From: Numida meleagris
Taxonomy: Eukaryota; Chordata; Aves; Galliformes; Numididae
NCBI RefSeq assembly: GCF_002078875.1
Contig: NC_034412.1
Coordinates: 29,008,015 to 29,072,014 of the forward strand
DNA length: 64,000 nucleotides
Direction of reading: 5' to 3'
Under the pieces are notes generated by a model, which was given only the letters and a program-made list of their open reading frames with translations, ran no database searches and had not been told where the DNA came from. Below are positions 13,901-26,172 of this stretch, piece after piece. The position numbers were made by a program, and so were the translations under genes. The first letter of the stretch is position 1. Each line of letters begins with the position of its first letter.

Positions 13901-16859
13901 TATTGGTAAAGGGAATTCTTTTGGATTTCCTGCTAAAGCAATGACAAATTCAACAGGTGTGCTCTTAATACCCTGCTACTGCAATACTGATAGTATGCTT
14001 AGCAGAGGATCTGGAAGCAGCTAAATCTCAATGATTCTAGTTATTTATGCATACTGACTGTTTGCTTTGAAGACACCTAGAAGTTTTAGCCAATGAAAAG
14101 AAAAAAAGAAAAAACACAAAGGCTCTGAGCTTGTTTATCACAGACTTGTTTTACACCATATTCTGTGCTGTGTCAGCTTAAGAATACACCATTACTTCAT
14201 TGACATTTGATTTTCTGCTTACCATTCACCTTCTGAACTTGCTGTCCAAGTTGTGTGCTAGGGAGGTTTTGCAAGAAAACATATATTGCTGGTCCTACTT
14301 ATCTGTGCTGCTTGTCATTTCTGAACAGGAATTTCTACTGAGTAGATCTTCAGATTCAATAATGAGCGTTTTCAGAACCATAATTAATATTTTATCAGCT
14401 AAACAGGTTTTTTTTTTTTTTTTTTTAATAAAAACACATTTGATGCATCCTGCCCACCCTGCTCCTCAGGTGAGAATGTCAAAGTAAGTTCCAAGTCCCT
14501 GTCTTTACCCTGAGGGAGCTCCATAGCATGAGCTCCCAGATGCCTAAAAGATCTCCAGAAATTGCAGCATACATGCTGTATTGGGTAGTTGTAAGTTGCA
14601 GCTTCCTACATAGGATTGCATCTAATTTCTGATGACCATAAATCTCTTAAGGCTGTGACAATTGATACTGGGACTTTGGACCATCACAAATCTTGCAAAA
14701 TCCTCTCCTTAGACTTTGCCCTTGCTGGAATAATTACACAGAAATTGACAGGAAAAAAAAAAAGCCTTAAAAAGCAAATAAGGGAACACTCCAAATCAAG
14801 AAAATGATTGCCTGCACTCCTGAAGGACTGTTGTTAAATATTGTTCATGTTTTCCTCTATTTATTTTGTTTAATAAATACCTAGAAAATATTAAGAGAAA
14901 TTTGTGAAAGGCTGCTATTGAGCTGTTAGAAGGTATTGCTGCTTGCTACCGTTATAGTCCACACCACAATCTAGGAAAGATATAAAATCCTTCATTTATT
15001 TTGAATTGTGTGCCAAAGCAAGAGGAATAATCAATTTTTTAGAAAGCAAGCACAAGGATGTGACACATAGGCCCAGTTTTTTGCTGCAGGGAATCTGGGA
15101 GATTGTATTCCTAAGGGAGCAGAGGTACATATGGGAGTATATAGTGAAAGAGTTACTGCTCTATCTTTTGCATTTTCAAAACAATAGGAAGCATATAAAC
15201 AAGGCAAAAACTGTCACAGTGAAACATGAACAAATGTTTTGTCATGGGATCTTATACCACTTTTTATTTTAAACATAAAATGGACCAAATGATCAGTGTG
15301 AGACATGAATCAAGCTTCCTGGGGTTTGTGGTCTGACATATGCTGGATGCAAATAGGGAGGTGACTTCAGATCTTTAAGGAAAATATTTTGATGCTGACA
15401 AACAAGCACAGCAAGAAAAGGAAATGTATTATGTACAGAGGAAAGACAGATTCTAAGACTATGAATCTTAAAATATATTCAAGAACACTTTAAACTCATG
15501 ACAGAAGTGCTGTTTTGGAAGGTGGGAAAGCCACAACCAGTTAATGTACTGTCTCTTAGAGAACTAGGTATGCAAAATAGAATCCAAGGTCTTAGTGCAA
15601 CAAGAGTGCTGTGTGTATATCTCCCTCTCCCATAACACAAAAACAGCCTCTTACTTTCTTATTCTTAGCTTGATTCTGATTCACATGGGAATTCCTTTCT
15701 ATTTTCAGACTGTTCAAGTTTTACAAAAATTTTCATTGCTTCTATTCTTGGTTATTCAATATTACTTGATAAAATTGGTCGCTACTGCCCTATTTCTTTT
15801 TAGCTTCAGCCTGGCTGAGTTCCAGTTATCTCCAATTCCCTTTGCACTCTCCTTTAAAAGATTTCCTTTACACTGTAGAATTTTGATCACATTTCCTTAG
15901 AGTATTTTACATTCTTTCAAAGATACTTTTATTAAAAGAAATAACTTTGTTTCTTGTGATAGCGCTTACATTCATATTTGTGTTGAATGACAGTGCTTTA
16001 TTTAAGCATTCCCTAATTTGAAATTTACCTGTTCCTATTTCTCCTCTGATGTACATGTTTCTCATGGGTAACCTTCATCCATTTTTCCTAGTCAGTAAAC
16101 AGAAATACGAATTCTATGGCCTTTGAAAGCATAAATCCTTCTGATTTATTTGGAAGCAGGATGGAAACTTTTCTTAGATGTCCCTGGATTTATCTCCATG
16201 TTCCAGAGCTGCTGTTCTTCTCCCAGAAACCACCTCCGCATTTTGCACAGTTCTCCTGAAACTTCTCATCTTCTCCAGATGCAGAGTGGCATACATGATT
16301 CGTCAAAGAGGCAAAGTGAACATGTAATAAACTTCCCTGTATTTCTTGCAGTATATTATTCTTTTCCATTACCAGTGACCCTCTTTCTGCCTTGTCTTTT
16401 ACTATCTGTTTGACAAAAAGTGGACTCTGATATTTTCTGTTCCATGTAACATTTGATCTTCAATCAATCTTTGATATGTGGAGATGTATGTGGTTTTTTT
16501 TATTATTATTTTGTTTGTGTTCATTAAAGTAGCTAGTGAAATGATTTCATGGAGGAGAAAAGAAAAGCCAATGTTTGCTATCTGTATAGCAAAACTTATG
16601 TCTGTAGATAAAGCATGAATGACCTGATAATAAAAATCTGATGGCTATGCTTCTGCAATGATGGCCCCAGTAAAAGCCTGAAACTGCTGTGAATAAAACA
16701 AAGAAAAAAAAATCCATTTTATTTACTGTCCTGTAAAGACAAGCCATTTCTGGGAAGAGATTTAAATTGTTAGGTGTCAACAATGAATATGAAGATGGAG
16801 TATTAATGCAGAGGATTCAAGAAGGACTTGGAAATCTTTCTTTTCTACACAGCGTTGTC
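7961..16859. other. AT-rich noncoding stretch, no gene seen
   Basis: No exon with recognisable protein similarity and no tRNA or rRNA were found. The stretch is ordinary AT-rich intergenic sequence with scattered homopolymers, including a 19-T run at 14408-14426 and an A run near 14756. Open frames here are short and low-complexity, without domain signatures. Confidence 0.55.
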
Positions 16860-17600
16860 TGAGATTGGTAAGGAGTATCTTGAATCAACATGAATCAATC
16901 AACATCACTTTGTGGACAATTTTACATTTGAAAGCATCTCTTTGGAGTTGTTTGCCTTCGAATGGGAGGGCCCAGGAGTGTTTATTGGCTGAAGACTTGG
17001 CCTGGGAGCAAATGAAAGCAGCTAGGTACAGGAGATCGGGAAATGATACCATTGTATCCTGTGAAGGCAAGATGCAAGCTAGCGTCTCCCTGCTTTATCT
17101 TATCTGCTGACTTAAATTTGCAAGGCCTGGAAGACAGGAACAAAGGAGTTTCTGCTGAGATCCCGGAGCCAGAAGCTGTCACTCCAAAAAAGCAGGCTGG
17201 ACCGCTTTGGACTATGAGTAAGAGTTTGTACTGTTGTCATTAGTCGTCATCCACTGAAGAACACAACCTCCACGACCCACCCCTATAGAAGATCGGCACC
17301 TGACATCAAGACATGGCTGGATCAAAGAGCGGTGAACCGCTTTGCTTTGCTGTGTTTGTATATCTGTCTGTCCGTCTCTGTTTTCCCATTTTTTTATCTT
17401 TTTTTTTATTATTATTCTTTTACGCTTTGTTGTGCCTGTTGCCTAATATTGTTCTACCTGTAAGTCTTATTAATTGTAAGTAGCAAATTAGCCAATTTTA
17501 CGTCCGAGTATTAGTTGTTGTTAAGAAAGCTCTCAATAAATTGATGTGTATTTTTCCTCCAAGTCTCAGATGACTCCATTGCACTAGCAAGCCCTACTGA
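16860..17600 (+). mobile_element. Probable ERV LTR (likely ERV-L type), boundaries uncertain
   Basis: This block differs in composition from its flanks and has LTR-like architecture: a GC-balanced 5' part (16910-17220), a segment rich in short direct repeats (gaaccgctttgctttgctg near 17330), a long pyrimidine tract (about 17365-17425), and AATAAA at 17535-17540 followed by a T/C-rich tail. The style matches avian ERV-L solo LTRs as I know them, but the family was not identified by alignment. No convincing TG/CA termini with matching target-site duplication were found, so the limits are approximate. Confidence 0.42.
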
Positions 17601-17884
17601 CTAGGGAAGGCACAACTCATGAGGTAGAAAAGCATTCACCTCCCTCAAAACCCACTGAGTAGAATGAGACACATCTTTATGAAGTGCTTAATTGTGGTTA
17701 ACTCTGGATCAGTGTTGATTTTTTTTTTTTTGGTTGCTGCTCTTGTTTTGTTTGCTGTGGTTTTTGTGTGTGTGTGTGTATGTGATTTGTGTTCTGTAGC
17801 TTTTTTTTTTTTTTTACTTTACAAAAAAAGAAAACAACCAACTAACTGAAGATATGAAAATGTTACAAGAATCATAAATTAATT

Positions 17885-17905
17885 CCAAGTGCCAAGTGCC
17901 AAATG
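17885..17905. repeat. 7-bp tandem repeat, three units
   Basis: The unit CCAAGTG occurs twice exactly and a third time as CCAAATG, then TGCCAAG follows. It is a very short local duplication. Confidence 0.8.
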
Positions 17906-18943
17906 TGCCAAGTAGAGTCTCAACAGGGAAAGAAAAGTTAGTTCTAGAGAAGTGCAAGGCTTTCTCTGGCTTCAGCAGAGCCAGGATTTCACCTGAGAAG
18001 CCAAGTACCATTCCTGATTATTCTGTGGCACCCAGAGCTGGGAATGGGACATTTATCTAAGGTGTTCTTAGATATTGCAGCCAATTACACAATTTGATAA
18101 ATTAGTTCACGCTGTAGGAAAGTAATTCAGTGGTGAATGGATATTATATGTAGGATATAAATTTCCTATGCTGGTAAATAAACTCAAATTATGAGTTTAA
18201 AAACAACTTGTTTCTGCAGCGGCCTCAGGAATTTGATTCCTTGTTACCAGTCTCATTGCGGAAAGAGTAAGTTCATTCCTAAGGCTTTAGAAAAGTAAAA
18301 GCACTTCGTATGAAGGTTCTCTTAAGTCTAGGAACACTTCCAAGAAGGCAGGATCCATTTGCTAACTGCTCACTGCCAATCTTGCAGAGCTTTTTCTTGA
18401 ATAGCAGCAACAGCGGGAAGATTCAGATCAGAAATTAGGTTGCATCTTTAGATCATGAGTGATTTAAAATGCTGACATGAATGTGGTGTGGACACACAAA
18501 TAAAATGTGTTATCTGCCCAGTGTAGAAGAGATTTGAGTACAGAACATACTCCGTGCTGCCCCTATATATTTATTGAAGACACATGGCAGAATAGTCAGT
18601 GTCACTGTTCACTCTAGACAATATGTAGTATGGACAGAGTTCATGCAACTTCAACAGCAGGGATGTGGGTTGGTCCTCACTGTGTTACCAGAATCACACT
18701 GTGGAGCCCACAAGAGAATGTAAATGTATTACCATGTTCAGATGTATTAAATCTAATATTCCATAGGCTGGATGAGGAAAAGAATTGGACAATTATGAAC
18801 CATATGTTTCTTTTAAGAGAGCTTGTAAAGCGGACATCAACATAGAAAATGGCATCCTGTGAGGGTACAGAATGCGCATAGATATAATTAATTGTGGACC
18901 AGAATGTCCATCTCAAGCATTTTTGACTTGCTTATTTGAAGTT

Positions 18944-18971
18944 TGTGGGAATCGAATTGTGGGAATCGAAT
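18944..18971. repeat. Perfect 14-bp tandem duplication
   Basis: The unit TGTGGGAATCGAAT is present twice head to tail, at 18944-18957 and 18958-18971, with no mismatch. This suggests a recent slippage or a small repair duplication. Confidence 0.9.
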
Positions 18972-19215
18972 GTTGTTTCTGCATTAGAATATAAGTGAAG
19001 TAATTTATGGCTATAGAGATTAGGTAGATAGAGTAAGTTATAGGCACAAAGACTGCAGCTCCTGTCTCTCCAGCCATCTGAAATACCTCTGAGCCTTACA
19101 AGTTATAAAAACTACTAATTTTTGGTGCTGGTTAGACAGGACCTGAGTAATAGAGAATTTAAGGAGGAGAAGTTAAATAATTAATAATATACATATATAA
19201 GCTAGCAACAATTTA

Positions 19216-19724
19216 TGTATAGCCGGCATGAAAATATGTTATACTTTGTCATGCACAGTGCAAGAATATCCTGCACAAATCAAAGGACAAGTCATGACAT
19301 GCCTAAGAAAGTGCCTGAAGAAGGTATTGGGAAAGGTATGGCACTCCCCTCCCCCCGCCTCCCCTCCCCGGATGCTCTTCGTTTAACAAAGACTTTGAAG
19401 AAAATCACCATATCAATACGATAAGAAGAGTGCTGAGACGTCTTGGAAACAGTAGGATGGCGACTGACTGACGCAAGGTAGCATATGAATTAACAAGTGT
19501 CGGAATGTAATTAACAAATGTAAACCTTCGATAAGATTGTGAACCTGGAGTACTCAGCCAAAGGGGAAACAGGGGAGTGGGGTGGGCATGGGCAAGGTAC
19601 AAAAGCTGTCATATTGTGTCCATAGGTGCGCTCCTGCTTGCAGGACACCCGCCTTTGCAATTGCGAATAAAATCTGCTTTTATCAAAGATGCCGTCCTGA
19701 TAAATTATTTGGATATTTCCAACA
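19216..19724 (+). mobile_element. Probable solo ERV LTR
   Basis: The order of elements is that of a retroviral LTR. A candidate 5' end TGTATAGCC lies at 19216, and a long U3-like segment of mixed composition follows. A TATA-like TACAAAA lies at 19598-19604, and a polyadenylation signal AATAAA at 19666-19671, about 65 bases downstream, would define a compact R region. The segment can be closed by CCAACA ending at 19724. The compact promoter-to-poly(A) spacing suits alpharetrovirus- or ERVK-like LTRs of birds; that class is inference. No internal retroviral coding sequence lies on either side, so it would be a solo LTR. I could not match a 4-6 bp target-site duplication, so the ends may be off by several bases. 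Confidence 0.6.
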
Positions 19725-19790
19725 AGATCATATACATTGATGTCTGAGAGTCCCTTTACACTTGTCAGTCTGTAGTATCTCTTCCTGGCT

Positions 19791-19842
19791 TTTTTTGTTT
19801 GTTTGTTTGTTTGTTTGTTTGTTTGTTTGTTTGTTTTGTTTT
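19791..19842. repeat. (TTTG)n microsatellite
   Basis: About ten uninterrupted GTTT units follow a short T run, directly downstream of the LTR-like block. The tract encodes nothing recognisable. Confidence 0.95.
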
Positions 19843-22800
19843 GCAGTTCTTTTGCAGCTGTGATTTGTGGTCATCTGCGTTTTTGCTGACAGGTACTAAG
19901 AGTAAGTCAATGCTTGTCAAGTACTTCTATGCTTTCCTTTCGCTAGAGACTTCACTGATCATAATGAGGTGCTTCTTCAGAAAGCAGAATACAATTTGGG
20001 TGCACATGCCAGCAATAATTGTACTTGTCAAAAGAAACAGATAATGTTATAACTACCCAAAATTTAATCACAGGAAATATGATAATTCATAAGGGAAATC
20101 ATGTTGTACAATTTCTTTCATTTCATGGAGTTTAGTGTAGATCAGGGGAAAAAAATATATACTGTTCAGGCAAAGCATGCAGAATACTGTGGAATGGCAA
20201 TTACTTGCAAAGCTTTTAGAATGTGTTGGTGTTTCCTGATGATGAAAATGTACCTGAGATTTCAGCAATAAAAACACTCTATGAGAAGTTGAAATAATAA
20301 AAAAAAAATGATTATAGTTGATTATTGCATAACATAACTAATTTTATTCAATTAAGAACTGTTTCATCTTTTTCTATAAATGCTTCTGGGAGCATATATA
20401 ATGTAGTGTTTCAGATGTGGAGAGTGAGATTCAGTTCTGTCTTTAGTAAGACTCTGGACTAATCCATTAAATCAGATTTGTTGCATGTTGATAGCTGTGT
20501 AAGTGTAATCTGGATCTGGCCAAATTATGTGTACTAAAATCTACCAGAATTTTTAATTTTGATTTACAATAATGATATTCAAATTACTTTTTAAAGAACT
20601 AATCATCAGTCTATTGCTCTCAAAGCTAAGTAAATAAATGATCCCAAACACAACAAAAACAGTTAACTTACAACAAATGAACAAGAAACAACAGTTTGTC
20701 AAGAAACGAGTTTTGAAAATAAGATTTTTTTCTTTTTCATTTTTTTAGCTGACATTTTCATCACAGATAATGCATGTTCTTAAGGAGTTGTTTGAAGAAA
20801 TGGTTTAATTATGTTAAATTTGTTCTTTAGAGCCTGACTGCAGATGTGTGAGTCTGCCTGGAGGTGGATGCAGAACTCTCATGCTCACTGAGGGCATGGG
20901 GAGCCTGGGTTGGCACAGGGGGAGCTCTGAGCCTCAGCCTGTGAGCCTGCTTTTCCCTATGAGCACCCTGGTAAGTCCTTCTCTTTTGCTGGTATCCTGG
21001 TACCTCGTGGTACTGTGGGTGCTGGAAACATCCTGCTAATGATGTTGAGTGGTTCATTTAAGGCAGGTATAAAAACTGCCTGTAGTACTGGGAGAATGCA
21101 CTAATGTAAAGCATGGAAGAGGCGCCAGTACTTTGTTCATCATAGTGCTCCTCTTGCAAATACAGAGAAAATCAATATGTTGTTATGTCCCGGAATGATC
21201 GTCTTGTATTAATTCAATGTGTAACATGGATAATATCTGTGACTTTGGATAGAGAAGAGGCAGTTCCAATTTTGCCTTATTTTTACTGATTCCAGGATTT
21301 TGCCCTGCAAAAGGGGAAACTAAGCAATTCAACAGCCTCTTGAGGTTTTTATAGTGGTGGCAGTACCTGTCTGGAAATGGAGAGCTGCAGGATAGACTGG
21401 CAGGCTCAATGGAAAAGAAAAGGGAAGCCAAAACCAGAGGAAATAAGCAGCAGCAGGAGACTTTACAGAAATAGGCTGTAGTGGAAATGCTAAGTCACAG
21501 CTTGAAGGAGTGGTGAAGCACCTGGTGGGAAGGCAAAGCCAACCCAGGGGAGCTCAGGTGCATGCAAGGGATGTAGCCAGGATCCACCCCTTCCCACACC
21601 TCATCCAAGGGTTGGGAGTGGAGGTGGGGGTATCTTACTGGAGATCCCTGTCTACCTGAGTCCTTCCAAAGGTAAGTTATTTTTTTTCCCATTGTTTCTG
21701 TGTCTATTGCTGCTGCTTTTGGGCGTATCCTCATTTGGATAAAAGCCTAGGACTTTGCCACACTGATATCATTGCTGTGCTTTCCACTGCATTATCGCCT
21801 TGCGTGGGCCAAGGCAATGAATGTCACGACATTTAAAATGAAGATTATGATAAATGCAGTTTAGAATAATGACTAGACACTTTTCATCAAGCTTGATAGA
21901 GAATTCTTTGCTCAGCAAGGATGATAATCAGCATTGCTATGTAACAGTCATGACAGGAGGTTCTTTGAACTCAATTCCCTGTGAAAAAGCGGTCTATGGA
22001 TTGCCTTACCAAATTCTACTATAAGCTACTGGTTTTCTTCAATACTGAATATGCAGAATAGGATCTTTTTTTATAGTTACATTTTCATTGTTAGATATGA
22101 AATGTAAGCAGGTATACATAAAACTGTTCTGTTGACTGCTGTGTACATAAATGCTAATATGATCCTAATAACCCACCTTGTTTAATACTTCAAGGGCATT
22201 GTACAAAGTGTCCCTTCAGAAACAAAGTCTCAAGCAATATACGATGACTTAAAGCTGTTATGATAATATAAATCTAAAGAATCCAGCAAATCATTTGGAA
22301 GAAACCAGCTCTTTATACTGAAATTTCATGTGGCAAGGCCTCTAGGGATGTAATTTAACAGTTTAGAGCTCTGTAAATGTACTAATCATCAAAAGAGTTT
22401 GACAGCTCTGTAATTTTTTCCTTTGTGGGCGCTCTGTGGTATATTACTAAGGTGATTCATAAAACAAGTCAACTACAGATTTAGGATTAGTAATATCTGG
22501 ACTAAGAGAAAATCTCTTTCAACCACTTTATATATTTATATGGAGTTAGGCTTGATATTGTATTTTAGGGGATACTCTTCTCAAGATATATGCTCCACTA
22601 CACTATAGACTGTTAAATCAGATGAGTCTGATTTATCACAAATACATTTCACAAAGCAACAGAATGTATACTAGAATGTTGCTTTAACTCAAGGCAAGAT
22701 GGAAGCTTTTTCTTCCCTGTAGAAATACATGGGAAGGGATTAGAAAGATTGAGGTAATGTCATTTTAATACTACTCACTGAATTGTTAAGAACTCATTTT

Positions 22801-25762
22801 TTGCTTGATATTTAGGATCTGATTTTGCAAATAGAAGTCTGTATTGCTCTGTAATTTCATCATAATTTCATTCAGCATTTGAGTACTCTAGCTTTAAGTT
22901 TGATGGGTAATATTTCCACTATCTCTTCTTTCACCATTTCAGTGGTGTTGGTGATTCATAAAATCACTGTTAGTAACGCATCTGATGCTGCCATACTGTT
23001 GGTAGTGCTCATCTGCTACGAAATTTGGTGTAGTTAGCAGGAGCATTAAAAAAAAAGTTTTTTGAGAGAACAGAAATTGAGAAGAGCACATCTGTGATTT
23101 GTAAATGCATTATGTGTTTCTTGAACCATGCCCTATGCTTTTTAAATGGTGGCATTTAATTCTAGTCAAGTACCACATGAAACAGAAATCCAATAATCAA
23201 AACGTTTTAACTAGAAACTTCTTCCCTGACTCAATGGGAGAAAGGCTGTAGTCCTACTCTGTCCTTCCTGTTTCCCATCTGGTTTTGGAGAGGGAGTAAG
23301 ACCATCAAACACTGCTAGAGTTTAGAGAGATCAAAACTGGTTTCTAAGAGATCTCAACAGTTTGGAAGTATATTCAGCTGGAGCACTGGGAGACTAAGTG
23401 AATTTGGGGCATCTTCAGTAGATTCATTAAAATTTCCCCATCTATTACATAGAGCAACAGAGCAAGGGCAGCTCATTTAGAACTATATCTCCCAAATTCA
23501 GTAGTAAAAAGAGGAAAAACCATCTTTTTTTTCCATTCTTAATACCTCCAGGAAGTAGATAAGTGAGAGCTTCATGTCTTCTCTGTCCATCTATATTCTT
23601 TACTTCTATACCTTTTAATTGCTTTAGTACTCCAGGAAATTGTGTTGCATTAAACAGTTCTTTTCTGCTGTCCAAACTTCACAAGGGTTATACAGTATTA
23701 TCCAGCCTTTTTATTTTTGGGACTTGTTTAAATGAGAAGGCATGCCTGGTATAAGTAATATCTTTTAAGTATAATTTTTAATTGAATGACACTGAATGTT
23801 TCTCTTTTTTTTTTTTTATTTTCATCTTCCCAGCACACTCCATAAGTTCAAATTTGGTTTGGTAATCCATAATGCCTCTCTATGTGCAGTGAATTCTTTT
23901 TATATCACCTATCAGTATTTTTCTTTTATTTATAAGTGCTATGTCAGGTTTCTTAAAAAATAAATAAATGGAGAATATATTTTTTTCTTCAAATAGGAAA
24001 AGACAAAAAAAACCCAAAAAGTTACACTAAATGATAAAAATCATGGAAAAAATGTCCCACTCGGGGTAAAACAAACTGTGCAAGACTAATGAATTATAGT
24101 CTTCTCTTTCAATTAGAATTTTGGATTTTCGCTTTCAGATTTGATTTGCTGGTGTGCATGTGACATGAAATACGGGATAAATTCATTTGCATTTAGCTAT
24201 GTAATAAATTTAGGGAATGGCTCTTGGTCTTGAGATAAAATCTGTAAAAGCTTAATTTTAGGAATATCAGTTTCTTAGTGTATTCTGTATTTTTCAAAGT
24301 TTTTTAGATTTCAATTCATTGCTATAGCATTTTTATACATGGTTGTTATGTAAAGTAGTAACATTAAATATTTGATTGTATCTAATAGGTTACTTTGAAC
24401 TTATGAATAGTCATTGAGAAGTTTAATTTCACAATATTAAATACAGATAAATATTTTTTTCTTCCATAAAGGGAAGGCAGACTTTCTCTACCTGCCCTCC
24501 AATCCCCCAGGGTCTCAGCATAGCTTTCCAATAAGCTTAGTAAGAAAGAAATATTTTATGGTCTTTAAACATGGATATTAATCTTGTATGTGTAAATTAT
24601 GATTATAAACCTTCATCATCAGGACAGCGAATTAGATGCTGTTAGACTATGGGCTAATAGAGGGATCTGCTAATTTCAGTCACTTAAAATAGCTAGACAG
24701 CTAGGACAAGAATGAGATGGAACAGTCTAATGCATATGTAGTTTTACTGATTTAGTTATACTTTAGCAGAAATAAGTCCAAAGTAGTGCATGGAAACTGG
24801 AGTTGAATACTGTCTTTTACACTCTTGGGAGAGTTCATAATTTTTTAACTGAAGAAAATTTGAAGTCACAAGTAAGACAAGTTAGAAAAGGAGAAGTAAA
24901 AGAAAATCATACTAAGCACTCTATTATCTTATTGTCTTTTTGAAAGAAAGGAACTGAAGTGAAGAAAAATAAGCTTGGATAAAGAAAAAAATGCAGTCAG
25001 AATACAATAATTTATAAAGAGATAGATGGTACATACAGCCAGATAACTGTCCCTACTGGGAAGTACTATACAATCTTTTTTTAGTACAGTTTATAAACCT
25101 TCTGATAAACATCCTTGTGTAGAACATCATCTCGCAACTATTTGTTAAACAAAACCTTTAGGATCAAATTATTAGCTCAAATTCTATTATGAATTGAGAA
25201 ATATGGGACTATTTTCTCTGCAAATCATTGTTATTTCCCTGGCTGACTTTTAGTTCCCTGAAGGAAAGTAAATTGCTTTGGATATAGCCTGACTCCGTAT
25301 CTCGAGTGGACCAATTCAGTATGATTTACTGATCTAATGGCTTGTTTGTTCTGTTTGGCTAAGCTTCATGTTTGTCTTGGTGAGAAATTCCATGAGCTTT
25401 CTCCTTCAGGCTTTCAGGGAATATAACCTACTCACCAGGTATACCAAGAACTGTTTCAAAATGAGTTTTCCAGCTGTGCACCAGTTAACTGTATTTGTTG
25501 TTTCATATACATAGTCTCTGCTCTGAGAAATCCATTTTGTATTGAGCTACTGGCCATTCAGTTGTGGAAAATAAAGAAAAGAAACATAGCATATAACAAT
25601 TCTGGAAATGACCGGACCATGGGACATTATCATGACCTGCCTAAACAAAGCAGTTAAACAGATCTCATCTCACATTGCTAGTTCATCCACAATCTGGGGA
25701 TAAAAATCAGGAGTGTATGCTCTCATTGTAAGACAATATGTTGAAGCTCCTTTAAGCTTTCC
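19843..25762. other. Noncoding stretch, no gene seen
   Basis: The stretch is mostly AT-rich, without recognisable exons. Two GC-richer patches stand out at about 20820-21060 and 21480-21740. Each contains a consensus-like GTAAGT (20971 and 21672) but no recognisable protein. They could be decayed repeats or noncoding exons. Confidence 0.5.
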
Positions 25763-26172
25763 TAGAATCCTAGATTGACAGAATGTCTTGGGTTGGAAGG
25801 ACCTTAAAGATTGTCTAGTTCCAGCCTCCCTGTCATGGGCAAGTTCGCCACCTAATAAACCAAGGTCCCATCCAACTTGGCCTTGAACACCTTCAAGGAT
25901 GGGGCATCCACAACTTCTCCGGGCAGCCTGTGCCAGTGCCTCACCACCCTCTGATTAAAGATTTCTTCCTCATATCTAAACTAAAGCCATTAGCCCTTGT
26001 CCTGTCACTACGCTCACAAATAAATAGTCTTTTCCCAGCTTTCCTGTAGGTCTACCTTTAGGCACAGGCAGGCCACAATGAAATCTCCCTCAGACCTTCT
26101 CGAGGCTGAACAAACCCAGCTCTTTCAGCCTGTCCTCACAGCAGAGGTACTCCAGCCCTTACAATGTTCTGA
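25763..26172 (-). mobile_element. CR1 LINE, 3' end, 5'-truncated
   Basis: On the minus strand this reads as the end of CR1 ORF2 plus the 3'UTR: a segment corresponding to the last ORF2 residues, then GTGGTGAGGCACTGGCACAG, then GGTCCTTCCAACCCAAG, and finally the degenerate ATTCTATG-like terminal repeat near 25765. The copy is 5'-truncated, as most CR1 copies are, and has point changes and small indels typical of a moderately old insertion. It has no coding capacity. CR1 is the dominant LINE of bird genomes. Confidence 0.95.

Larger units (their letters stand above)
17601..19215. other. Noncoding stretch with short tandem repeats
   Basis: No gene was seen. It holds T and TG-rich simple sequence at about 17719-17816, a 7-base unit repeated three times at 17885-17905 (third copy with one change), and a perfect 14-base tandem duplication at 18944-18971. 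The rest is AT-rich intergenic sequence. Confidence 0.6.

Noticed and set aside
25560..25762. Possible LTR-like segment before the CR1 copy
   Set aside because: Only a GATAAAA-like TATA motif was seen, with no poly(A) signal or termini.
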